From: SSEF01 sp964398485
GTDB lineage: Bacteria > Patescibacteriota > Minisyncoccia > Moranbacterales > UBA1568
DNA length: 9,524 nucleotides
Assembly: GCA_964398485.1 (NCBI GenBank)
Contig: CAYNMD010000030.1
Span: forward strand, 1-9,524
Direction of reading: 5' to 3'
Below, piece by piece: positions 1-5,800 of this stretch (positions within the stretch are counted from its first letter, which is position 1; every line of letters begins with the position of its first letter). A model generated the notes under the pieces. It saw nothing but the letters and a program-made list of their open reading frames with translations, searched no databases and was not told the origin of the DNA. The position numbers and the translations under genes are program-made.

Positions 1-429
1 ATATTTTCCCTTGGAGGCTTTTTTGATAACTTCTTCAACCTTTTCTGCCGTCCCTACCGGCACTGTCGACTTATCAACAAATATCTTGAAGCCATTCAGA
101 TGCTTTCCGAATGCCTCGGCCGCTGAGAAAACATACTGAAGGTCAGCCTGGCCCGTCATTTTGTCTTCGGGGGTACCAACGGCCATGAAAACAATTTCTG
201 ATTCTTGGATAGCCTCTTTGAGGTCATTCGTAAATCGAAGGCGCCCTTCTTTGGTGTTCCGTTCGACAATTTCTTCGAGACCTATCTCGTGGATTGGAAT
301 AACTCCTTTCTTGAGTTTGGCAATTTTTTCTTTGTCGACATCAGCGCAAATAACCTCATGTCCGATTTCTGCCATACAGGCCCCTGACACGAGTCCAACA
401 TACCCCGTCCCCAAAAAGGAAAGTTTCAT
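1..429 (-). CDS. ugd: UDP-glucose 6-dehydrogenase, N-terminal part (cut by left window edge)
   Basis: Cytoplasmic enzyme that oxidises UDP-glucose to UDP-glucuronate in two NAD+-dependent steps. The 143 codons in the window cover most of the NAD-binding Rossmann domain. GTGYVG at residues 7-12 is the dinucleotide-binding loop. The acidic residues that bind the NAD ribose follow near D30-D32. IHEIGLEE at 46-53 matches the family motif usually written as P-x-x-E-P-G-L. VGTP at 84-87 and KSTVPVGT at 120-127 are also conserved. The catalytic Cys/Lys region lies beyond the edge and cannot be checked. The ATG is preferred because the Rossmann strand starts right after it. It lies 18 bases behind the stop of the upstream GT2 on the same strand, so the two are probably cotranscribed. 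No Shine-Dalgarno sequence is visible. UDP-N-acetylmannosamine or GDP-mannose dehydrogenases are related alternatives, but the motif spacing fits the UDP-glucose group best. Confidence 0.9.
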   Translation of the reverse strand, partial: MKLSFLGTGYVGLVSGACMAEIGHEVICADVDKEKIAKLKKGVIPIHEIGLEEIVERNTKEGRLRFTNDLKEAIQESEIVFMAVGTPEDKMTGQADLQYVFSAAEAFGKHLNGFKIFVDKSTVPVGTAEKVEEVIKKASKGKY

Positions 430-447
430 AACCGCTACAGAAAAAGA

Positions 448-1389
448 TTAAAGCTCCCGCACCTCACGAATGGAATAATTCATCCGGTGCCGATTCTGAT
501 AATAACTCCGCACCGCAATATCTGCTAGGAGTCCAGAAATAAAGAGCTGAATACCCACCAACAGAAAAAAGATACCAACAAGTGGCCAGATACGCTCCGA
601 GAGCGACTCATTATAATAAAGCTTTTCGATAAGCATCCACACCAAAATGCCCGTTCCGGACAAAGAAAGCATTACGCCACTCGCTCCAAAAAGATGAAGT
701 GGCCGATGAGAATATTTCCGCCAAAACCAAATAGAGACCATATCGACAAATCCCTTGAAGCCTCGCTTCCAATTGTACTTCGTAACGCCGTGCACTCTCG
801 GGTGATGCGATACTTTTACTTCGCCAACACGATACCCCTCGAGCTGCAGAATAGCTGGGATAAAACGATGCATTTCACCAAAAAGATCAACGTCCTTAAA
901 GCAGCTTCGCTTGTACGCCTTGAGACTACAGCCAGAATCATGGATATTGTCCTGAATAAGGAGTTTGCGCAATAGGTTGGCAATGCGAGATGGAATCTTT
1001 TTACTCCAGGGGTCTTGTCTTTTGTGTCGCCAACCAGAAACCACATCATATCCCTCATCCATCTTTGAGAGAAGAAGCGGGATATCATTGGGATCATTCT
1101 GAAGATCGCCATCCATGGTAATAATAATTTCTCCGGTAGCTGCCTTGATACCAGCATCAAAAGCTGCTGTCTGACCAAAATTTTTCCGAAAGACTATAAG
1201 TTTAAGAGGCTTACAAGTAGCCGCTTCTACCAAGGTAGAGTCTTTTGAACCGTCATCAACGAAGATAATCTCGTAGGGACGGCCGAGTCTCTCCAGAGCA
1301 CTCTTGATACGAGTATGCAGTTCCACGACATTACCCGCCTCATTATAGAGTGGGACAACCACTGAAAGATAGGGGTGTATTGTTTCCAT
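448..1389 (-). CDS. Family 2 glycosyltransferase, DPM1/GtrB-like, with C-terminal membrane anchor
   Basis: A 313-residue protein that probably transfers a sugar from a nucleotide sugar to polyprenyl phosphate at the inner face of the membrane. The GT-A catalytic domain spans about residues 7-230: VVVPLYNE at 10-17, FVDDGS at 43-48 (nucleotide-binding Asp pair D45-D46), the RKNFGQ segment at 68-73, MDGDLQNDP at 92-100 (metal-binding DxD type), and DSGCSLKAY at 151-159, typical of the polyprenyl-phosphate hexose synthase branch. Two hydrophobic helices follow at roughly 233-256 and 268-290, then a basic tail. This is the GtrB/YfdH/ArnC-like layout. The sugar cannot be told from the sequence. 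It is the first gene of a leftward unit that continues into ugd. The start codon lies 8 bases after a TATAGT box and has no Shine-Dalgarno sequence. No other in-frame start would keep the first strand and its VVVPLYNE motif intact. Confidence 0.9.
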   Translation of the reverse strand: METIHPYLSVVVPLYNEAGNVVELHTRIKSALERLGRPYEIIFVDDGSKDSTLVEAATCKPLKLIVFRKNFGQTAAFDAGIKAATGEIIITMDGDLQNDPNDIPLLLSKMDEGYDVVSGWRHKRQDPWSKKIPSRIANLLRKLLIQDNIHDSGCSLKAYKRSCFKDVDLFGEMHRFIPAILQLEGYRVGEVKVSHHPRVHGVTKYNWKRGFKGFVDMVSIWFWRKYSHRPLHLFGASGVMLSLSGTGILVWMLIEKLYYNESLSERIWPLVGIFFLLVGIQLFISGLLADIAVRSYYQNRHRMNYSIREVREL

Positions 1390-1397
1390 ATACAGCT

Positions 1398-1426
1398 ACT
1401 ATACGAAAAAAGAGCCAAAACAACAA
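1398..1426 (-). promoter_or_regulatory. Probable sigma70-type promoter for the leftward GT2-ugd unit
   Basis: Read on the minus strand, TTGTTG at 1426-1421 is followed after 17 bases by TATAGT at 1403-1398. The -10 differs from consensus at one position; the -35 keeps only the leading TTG. Transcription would begin around 1390-1392, essentially at the ATG whose A is at 1389, so the message would be leaderless or nearly so. This is a pattern-based call with no experimental support. Confidence 0.5.
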
Positions 1427-1441
1427 GTTTTACGGCTTGAC

Positions 1442-1451
1442 AAAAGCTTTT
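1442..1451. repeat. 10-base perfect palindrome between divergent promoters
   Basis: AAAAGCTTTT is a perfect 10-base inverted repeat lying between the leftward -35 (1421-1426) and the rightward -35 (1459-1464), continuing into further Ts. It could be a small operator for both promoters or simply AT-rich promoter DNA. It is too short to decide. Confidence 0.25.
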
Positions 1452-1458
1452 TTTATTG

Positions 1459-1487
1459 TTGACATAAATATAATTTTGGGGTACAAT
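1459..1487 (+). promoter_or_regulatory. Strong sigma70-type promoter for the epimerase gene
   Basis: A perfect -35 TTGACA at 1459-1464 is separated by exactly 17 bases from TACAAT at 1482-1487, one mismatch from consensus. The predicted transcript start is near 1494, giving a leader of only about 12-15 bases before the ATG at 1508, with no purine-rich ribosome binding site in it. A second TTGACA at 1437-1442 and a perfect TATAAT at 1469-1474 also lie in this region but have no properly spaced partner. Confidence 0.7.
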
Positions 1488-1507
1488 TGCTCATAATAAG
1501 AAATTCT

Positions 1508-2443
1508 ATGCGCATACTCGTCACTGGTGGGGCTGGCTTCATTGGATCTCACATTGTAGACGCTCTGGTCGACCGAGGTCATCGAGTCACTGTACTCGAT
1601 GATCTTTCTTCGGGCCAAGAGGAGAATCTCAATCGTCGTGCCAAATTCATCAAGGGAGATGTCACAAGTCCAAAAAAGCTCGAGAGCGTCTTTAAACGTG
1701 TCGAACCCGAGGCCATCTTCCATCTTGCTGCTCAAATCAATGTAAGGGCCTCTGTCGAAAATCCGACTATTGATGCCGAGTGCAACATCCTCGGAAGTTT
1801 GAGACTCATCGAAATGGCCGCCAAAGCAGGGGTAAAGAAATTTATTTTTTCCTCAACTGGTGGGGCTATGTTTGGTGACGAGGCTCACTACCCCGCCCAT
1901 GAGGATGAATCAGCTACCCCTCTCTCTCCCTACGGGCTCGCTAAACTTACTATCGAGAAATATCTCGACTTCTACCATAGAGAACGAGGTCTCCCCTACA
2001 TTGCCCTTCGTTATGGTAATGTCTATGGACCGCGACAAAATCCTCATGGAGAAGCTGGGGTAATTGCTATTTTTACCAGCCTGATGCTAGATGGGAAAGC
2101 ACCGATAATCAATGGCGATGGAGCCCAAACTCGTGACTATGTCTATGTTGGAGATGTTGTCAAAGCCAATATCGCTGCCCTCGAAAGCGAGATCGAGGAA
2201 GGCGTTTTCCATATTGGTACCGGCAAAGAAACTGATGTGAATGAAATTTTCCGCTTAGTAAACTGGCAATTTGGCAAAGTTTTTGAAGCTACCCATGGCC
2301 CAGCCAAAAGTGGCGAGGTAAAGAGAAGTGCTCTCGATACCCGCAAAGCCGAAGCTCTCCTCAACTGGAAACCAGAAGTTGATATTTCCGAAGGCATCAC
2401 TGCTACGGTGACCTGGTTTAAGGCAAGACTCCGAGAGGAATAG
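1508..2443 (+). CDS. NAD-dependent sugar-nucleotide epimerase, UDP-glucose 4-epimerase-like
   Basis: A 311-residue extended short-chain dehydrogenase/reductase acting on a nucleotide sugar in the cytoplasm. The Rossmann glycine motif G7-x-x-G10-x-x-G13 sits in VTGGAGFIG. FHLAAQ is at 71-76. SST at 115-117 supplies the catalytic Ser/Thr, and Y142-x-x-x-K146 in PYGLAK is the catalytic pair. RYGNVYGPRQ at 168-177 and GDGAQTRDYVYVGD at 203-216 are the usual substrate-side motifs. This short (about 310-residue) form is common among bacterial and archaeal UDP-glucose or UDP-GlcNAc 4-epimerases; a UDP-glucuronate epimerase or decarboxylase is possible given ugd nearby. An in-frame TTG at 1487 would add seven residues but overlaps the predicted -10, so ATG 1508 is chosen; the protein then starts directly with the first beta strand. 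It is the first gene of the rightward genes and is followed by a likely terminator. Confidence 0.88.
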   Translation: MRILVTGGAGFIGSHIVDALVDRGHRVTVLDDLSSGQEENLNRRAKFIKGDVTSPKKLESVFKRVEPEAIFHLAAQINVRASVENPTIDAECNILGSLRLIEMAAKAGVKKFIFSSTGGAMFGDEAHYPAHEDESATPLSPYGLAKLTIEKYLDFYHRERGLPYIALRYGNVYGPRQNPHGEAGVIAIFTSLMLDGKAPIINGDGAQTRDYVYVGDVVKANIAALESEIEEGVFHIGTGKETDVNEIFRLVNWQFGKVFEATHGPAKSGEVKRSALDTRKAEALLNWKPEVDISEGITATVTWFKARLREE

Positions 2444-2465
2444 TAGCGGATTCCCCTTCTTTTTT
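2433..2465 (+). terminator. Probable intrinsic terminator overlapping the epimerase stop codon
   Basis: GAGAGGAAT at 2433-2441 can pair with ATTCCCCTT at 2450-2458: five contiguous pairs, one A-C mismatch, then two pairs and a G-U. The loop is eight bases. The stem is followed by a C and six Ts (2460-2465). The stop codon TAG at 2441-2443 lies inside the structure. The stem is modest in GC and has one mismatch, so efficiency is uncertain. Confidence 0.45.
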
Positions 2466-2479
2466 GGAACCCAAAAACA

Positions 2480-2488
2480 TGCTACACT
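2480..2488 (+). promoter_or_regulatory. Possible extended -10 promoter before the DPM1-like GT2
   Basis: TGCTACACT has the extended -10 form TG-n-TAnnnT. No good -35 is found 16-18 bases upstream, where a T run belonging to the terminator lies. A start near 2495 would give a leader of about 60 bases. Its place directly behind the probable terminator makes it a natural start for a new transcription unit. Confidence 0.35.
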
Positions 2489-2499
2489 AGTGGCATATT

Positions 2500-2516
2500 T
2501 TGCTTTATTCAAGCAA
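2500..2516 (+). promoter_or_regulatory. Small hairpin in the leader of the DPM1-like GT2
   Basis: TTGCTT (2500-2505) and AAGCAA (2511-2516) form a six-pair stem with a five-base loop, followed by four Ts. If transcription begins near 2495 it would sit at the very 5' end of the message, where it could protect the RNA. With two GC pairs it is weak, and it could equally act as a poor second terminator. Confidence 0.25.
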
Positions 2517-2555
2517 TTTTCTCAAATTGATTTCTTCCTCCTCGCAATCAACTCC

Positions 2556-3242
2556 ATGCCCTCCTCTCCCAAAATCATTATCGCTCTACCAGCCTATAAT
2601 GAAGCTTCTGTTCTCCCAGAGGTTATTGCAGAAATCAATTCAGCTGGCTATTCCCATATAGTGATTGTTGATGATGGTAGTCGAGACGACACATTTACGG
2701 TCGCTAAAAGAGCGGGTGTTGTCGCTCTCAAGCATCGGCTCAACCGAGGTAAGGGTGCTGCTACTAAGACTGCTATTGAGGCTGCCAAACTCCTTGGGGC
2801 TGATATTATCGTTACTATGGATAGCGATGGCCAGCATAATCCAAACGATATTGCTAAGCTTATAGATCCTATTCTCCAAGAGAAAGCTGAGGTTATCCTT
2901 GGTACCCGCCTCCTTGATCCTCGAGGTATGCCCTGGCACAGAATTTTGGCCAACAAAATTGGTAACACACTCACCTGGTGTCTCTATGGACTTTGGGTTA
3001 CCGATAGCCAGTCAGGCTTCCGTGCCTACTCTCGCAAAGCCGCTGACCTTATCAATACAAAATCTGATCGCTATGATTATGAAAGTGAGGTTATCCGAGA
3101 AATTCGCTTTCATAACCTCTCTTTTCTCGAGATTCCTATCGAGGTACGCTACACAACATATTCCATGGGGAAACTTGAACGCCAAAGCCTCATCAATGGT
3201 TTCAAGACGCTCGGGAGAATGCTCTGGCGACTCGTCCACTAA
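2556..3242 (+). CDS. Family 2 glycosyltransferase, soluble DPM1-like (polyprenyl-phosphate sugar synthase)
   Basis: A 228-residue GT-A enzyme resembling dolichyl/polyprenyl-phosphate mannosyl- or glucosyltransferases, expected at the cytoplasmic membrane face. IIIALPAYNEA is at 7-17, VDDGSRDDT at 38-46 with the Asp pair D39-D40, LNRGKGAA at 62-69, TMDSDGQHNP at 87-96 carrying the metal-binding DxD-type motif, and TDSQSGFRAY at 149-158, characteristic of this branch. Unlike the GT2 at 448-1389 it has no C-terminal membrane helices. The next gene encodes a small DUF2304 membrane protein that could anchor it. A GTG at 2490 in the same frame would add 22 residues, but it touches the predicted -10 and would place an odd hydrophobic stretch before the first strand, so ATG 2556 is preferred. 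No Shine-Dalgarno sequence precedes it; the upstream bases are pyrimidine-rich. The transferred sugar is unknown. Confidence 0.88.
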   Translation: MPSSPKIIIALPAYNEASVLPEVIAEINSAGYSHIVIVDDGSRDDTFTVAKRAGVVALKHRLNRGKGAATKTAIEAAKLLGADIIVTMDSDGQHNPNDIAKLIDPILQEKAEVILGTRLLDPRGMPWHRILANKIGNTLTWCLYGLWVTDSQSGFRAYSRKAADLINTKSDRYDYESEVIREIRFHNLSFLEIPIEVRYTTYSMGKLERQSLINGFKTLGRMLWRLVH

Positions 3243-3254
3243 ATTGTTAAACCA

Positions 3255-3260
3255 TATAAT
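3255..3260 (+). promoter_or_regulatory. Perfect TATAAT box just before the DUF2304 start codon
   Basis: A consensus -10 hexamer lies 3 bases before ATG 3264 and 9 bases before the in-frame ATG 3270. No -35 hexamer stands at the right distance (3232-3237 reads TCGTCC). If active, transcription would start near 3267, making ATG 3270 the usable, leaderless start. It may instead be chance in a short AT-rich spacer. Confidence 0.25.
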
Positions 3261-3263
3261 CTT

Positions 3264-3626
3264 ATGCCGATGCTCAAGTTTTATCAGATCGTTATCCTCT
3301 TCATTGCTGTCTTTATGATTTATGGAGGCATCGAACGCTTCATTCGTCATCAATCCGGCCAGACCTTCCTTAAACTCGGCGCTAGATTGTTTGTCTGGGG
3401 CGGTATGGCCATCGTTGTTGTTTTTCCATCACTCAGCAACACTCTTGCCTCACTCATTGGTATCGAAGGCAACGTGAATGCAGTCATTCTTACTGGTTTT
3501 ATTCTTGTTTTCCTCATGATCTTCAAACTCCTCTCCGCTATCGAACGCCTCGAACAACAAATGACTATTCTTACCCGAAATGAAAGCATCTCTCACCTAC
3601 CTCAGTCAGAATCTCCGCAGGAATAG
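3264..3626 (+). CDS. DUF2304 family small membrane protein, likely glycosyltransferase partner
   Basis: A 120-residue protein with three predicted membrane helices at about 5-22, 39-56 and 71-92, then a charged helical tail (IERLEQQMTILTRN, 93-106) that could form a short coiled coil. Length, helix layout and the helix-to-tail transition fit DUF2304 (PF10066), a bacterial and archaeal family often next to DPM1-like glycosyltransferases; its biochemical role is not established. It lies 21 bases after such an enzyme that lacks its own anchor. By analogy with eukaryotic DPM3, also a small membrane protein with a C-terminal helical tail, it may tether that enzyme; this is inference. The start is ATG 3264, or ATG 3270 two codons later; sequence cannot decide and neither has a Shine-Dalgarno sequence. 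The 3' end overlaps the next gene by 47 bases. Confidence 0.75.
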   Translation: MPMLKFYQIVILFIAVFMIYGGIERFIRHQSGQTFLKLGARLFVWGGMAIVVVFPSLSNTLASLIGIEGNVNAVILTGFILVFLMIFKLLSAIERLEQQMTILTRNESISHLPQSESPQE

Positions 3627-5751
3627 CATTGTCCCCAATCGCTTTGGGCTCCTGTTTTGGATTAATACTTGTCTCTTTTTAGCATTGACCATCAGTGTCG
3701 TTTTTGATATTGGTCGGTACCCGTTTGGACATCACATTACCTCACTGCTTACTTTGGGGGTAATTTTTTTTCTCCCAGGACAAAATCTTACTGCTCTCAT
3801 TGAAAAACTCAACAAGAAAAACTTTTCACTTATTGAAAAACTGACCATTATCATGGCTATTGCTTTGATAGCACCTCCGCTTCTCACAAGTTTTCTTGGT
3901 AATCAATTCGCTTCATGGCTTCCTCTCATCCCCTATGCCATCGCTGCTAGCACCTGGTTTATCGCTACAAAATTTTCCCCATTTTTTTGGGAAGAATATC
4001 GTCATGAGAACATCAGTGAGCATCTCATACCAGCACTAATCATAGCAATACTCATCGCAAGCATGTTTGTCTTCCAACTTACTAATGCCTACTACGCCCT
4101 TCCTGATCTTGATCCATACTATTGGCTTCAACAATTTCAAAATAAATTTCAAACCATAGCACAGATCTCCCTTCAGAACCATAGACCACTGTTCTTTTCT
4201 TTTGGCTACCTTTTCGTAGAAATAGCAGGGGTAGACGCCTATGCTTTTTTTAAGTATGTTATTCCTCTTCTTTTTCTCGGTATTCTTTCGCCAGCTACTC
4301 TCATAGTAAGTAGGGCTCGTTCTCTTTGGGAAGCACTTTTTCTTTATCTTCTCCCTTTTGCCAGCGCCTCTTTCCTTCTTTACTCTACCTCGTCCCTCCC
4401 TCAATCTATCGCTAACCTCCTTATTCTCTTCGCTCTTTATAGCATGCTGTATGCAGTTTTTTCTCAGCAGCCTTTTTTTTATTTTCTTAGCGGTTATCTT
4501 CTGATTGGTTCAGTTTTCTACCACGAAATGGGTCTCCTTCTTTTTCTTCCCTGGATTTGCATTCTCTTTTTTACTCACTATCAAAAAATTTCTTTTTTCA
4601 TCCGTCGCGAATGGCTTACCACCACACTCCTCGCAGTTATTGGTATTCTTTTATTTGGAATAATCAACCCTTATATTTCCTTTCTTACGGTCTGGGTTCA
4701 AAAAATTATTCGAATCATCTTTGAGCTTCAATCTAATCTTGCCTTCCCTGCTACCTACATCAATATTGATGGCAATGCCGTAGGCTGGGGAGATACTTGG
4801 GGAGTAATCCGATACTACGCCTTCTACTTTGGCCCGCTCGCTGCCCTAGTACTCGCTTTCTTTCTTTGGCGCATTTTATTCTCATCAGAGCTTACCCGGG
4901 ATACACGGAAAGTTACAGATTGGCTCAAAAAAAATACTAACCTTTATTTCATAGTTACTACCCTTCTCTTTTTTAGTCTCGCTGAATTTTTTCCTCGATT
5001 CTTCAATTTATCACTTCTTCCCGAGCGAGCTCTAGGATTTTTTGCTTGCCTCCTTATTTTTTCCTTTGGATATTATCTCCTTCAGTCATCTCAAAAAAAA
5101 TTCTTTCCCTACCTAATCTTGCTCACTACTGTTGGAATCAATATCGGTGCCGCTCTCTATATCAACTCAGTAAAACAATACCTCATTACTGCTAATCAAA
5201 TTAATTCGGCCGAATGGATACGCGGATCACTCCCAAAGGAAAAAGTTATCATCACTGGAACTAACATGAATCTCCTCCGTTTCCATGCCCAAGCTGGTGT
5301 AGTTATTAACATCAATGATCCCTCATTTTATACAGATGTTCGCGTCTTCGAAAAAGCCTTAAACCAAATACCTTCACGTGACGAGCGCTTCAAGAAGAAA
5401 TATTCTGATTTATTAAGCGAAGTACATCAAGAGATTTCTTCTCTCGAAAATCTAGACATTGATCTTAGTATGGAATCTATTCATACGGTACTTCCAAAAA
5501 TCATCTCTCATATCCAATCATTTTTGAATGAGAATTCCATAAAAAATGGTCGCTTGGGACTAGATGAATACCCACCCCTCTATATTTATTACTCGAAAGA
5601 AAGTCCCAAAAACCCATATACGAATCGTCCTTATACAAAAAAAGAAATTAATAACCAGACAAAATTAATTTTTGATCAATTTCCAGAACGTTTTGAACGA
5701 ATATATAGCCTTCCAGAAAACGAAATTGTTATTTGGAAAGTGATACAATAA
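3580..5751 (+). CDS. Large polytopic membrane protein, GT-C-like putative lipid-linked sugar transferase
   Basis: A 723-residue protein with roughly 13-15 predicted membrane helices between residues 24 and 527 and a soluble C-terminal domain at about 530-723. DLDPYYW at 176-182, in the loop after a membrane helix ending near 168, resembles the acidic D-x-Y-Y-type motif of the first outer loop in GT-C enzymes such as STT3/AglB/PglB. HRPLFF at 201-206 and PERALGF at 481-487 also recall GT-C family patterns. The C-terminal domain holds PPLYIYYSKESPKNPYTNRPY (665-685) and ends in a strand-rich stretch. GT-C enzymes use polyprenyl-phosphate sugars on the outer membrane face, which would fit the DPM1-like enzyme upstream; donor and acceptor are unknown. 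The only ATG early in frame overlaps DUF2304 by 47 bases, suggesting translational coupling. The gene is rich in T and has several eight-base homopolymers. A polymerase or flippase-like role cannot be excluded. Confidence 0.7.
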   Translation: MKASLTYLSQNLRRNSIVPNRFGLLFWINTCLFLALTISVVFDIGRYPFGHHITSLLTLGVIFFLPGQNLTALIEKLNKKNFSLIEKLTIIMAIALIAPPLLTSFLGNQFASWLPLIPYAIAASTWFIATKFSPFFWEEYRHENISEHLIPALIIAILIASMFVFQLTNAYYALPDLDPYYWLQQFQNKFQTIAQISLQNHRPLFFSFGYLFVEIAGVDAYAFFKYVIPLLFLGILSPATLIVSRARSLWEALFLYLLPFASASFLLYSTSSLPQSIANLLILFALYSMLYAVFSQQPFFYFLSGYLLIGSVFYHEMGLLLFLPWICILFFTHYQKISFFIRREWLTTTLLAVIGILLFGIINPYISFLTVWVQKIIRIIFELQSNLAFPATYINIDGNAVGWGDTWGVIRYYAFYFGPLAALVLAFFLWRILFSSELTRDTRKVTDWLKKNTNLYFIVTTLLFFSLAEFFPRFFNLSLLPERALGFFACLLIFSFGYYLLQSSQKKFFPYLILLTTVGINIGAALYINSVKQYLITANQINSAEWIRGSLPKEKVIITGTNMNLLRFHAQAGVVININDPSFYTDVRVFEKALNQIPSRDERFKKKYSDLLSEVHQEISSLENLDIDLSMESIHTVLPKIISHIQSFLNENSIKNGRLGLDEYPPLYIYYSKESPKNPYTNRPYTKKEINNQTKLIFDQFPERFERIYSLPENEIVIWKVIQ
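5741..5749 (+). promoter_or_regulatory. Possible extended -10 promoter at the end of the GT-C-like gene
   Basis: TGATACAAT matches the extended -10 form with one mismatch in the hexamer (TACAAT). Its last base is the first base of the upstream TAA stop. No -35 is seen at 16-18 bases. Transcription from about 5756 would precede ATG 5762 by about 6 bases and ATG 5801 by about 45. Confidence 0.3.
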
Positions 5752-5784
5752 GAAGTATTAGATGCTTTTTTCTACTAAAAACCG

Positions 5785-5790
5785 TAAGGA
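5785..5790 (+). promoter_or_regulatory. Weak Shine-Dalgarno-like site for the GT4 gene
   Basis: TAAGGA lies ten bases before ATG 5801 and is the only purine-rich site near a start codon in this window. It supports 5801 over the in-frame ATG at 5762, which would leave it inside the coding sequence. Confidence 0.35.
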
Positions 5791-5800
5791 ATCTTTATTC

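Noticed and set aside
161..451. Plus-strand open frame within the ugd region
   Set aside because: It is the antisense of a clearly conserved UDP-glucose dehydrogenase frame and shows no domain of its own.
1437..1474. Additional TTGACA (1437-1442) and TATAAT (1469-1474) as a second promoter
   Set aside because: The spacer would be 26 bases, too long for a standard promoter; the 1459/1482 pair with 17 bases is far better.
1487..1507. TTG start giving the epimerase seven extra residues
   Set aside because: It begins on the last base of the predicted -10 box, upstream of the expected transcript start, and the protein family starts at the ATG 1508 strand.
2490..2555. GTG start giving the DPM1-like GT2 22 extra residues
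   Set aside because: It lies at the edge of the predicted -10, and the added hydrophobic stretch is not typical of the family.
4036..4404. Minus-strand open frame rich in Lys and Arg opposite the GT-C-like gene
   Set aside because: It is the mirror of T-rich membrane-helix codons on the plus strand; the basic composition is an artefact.
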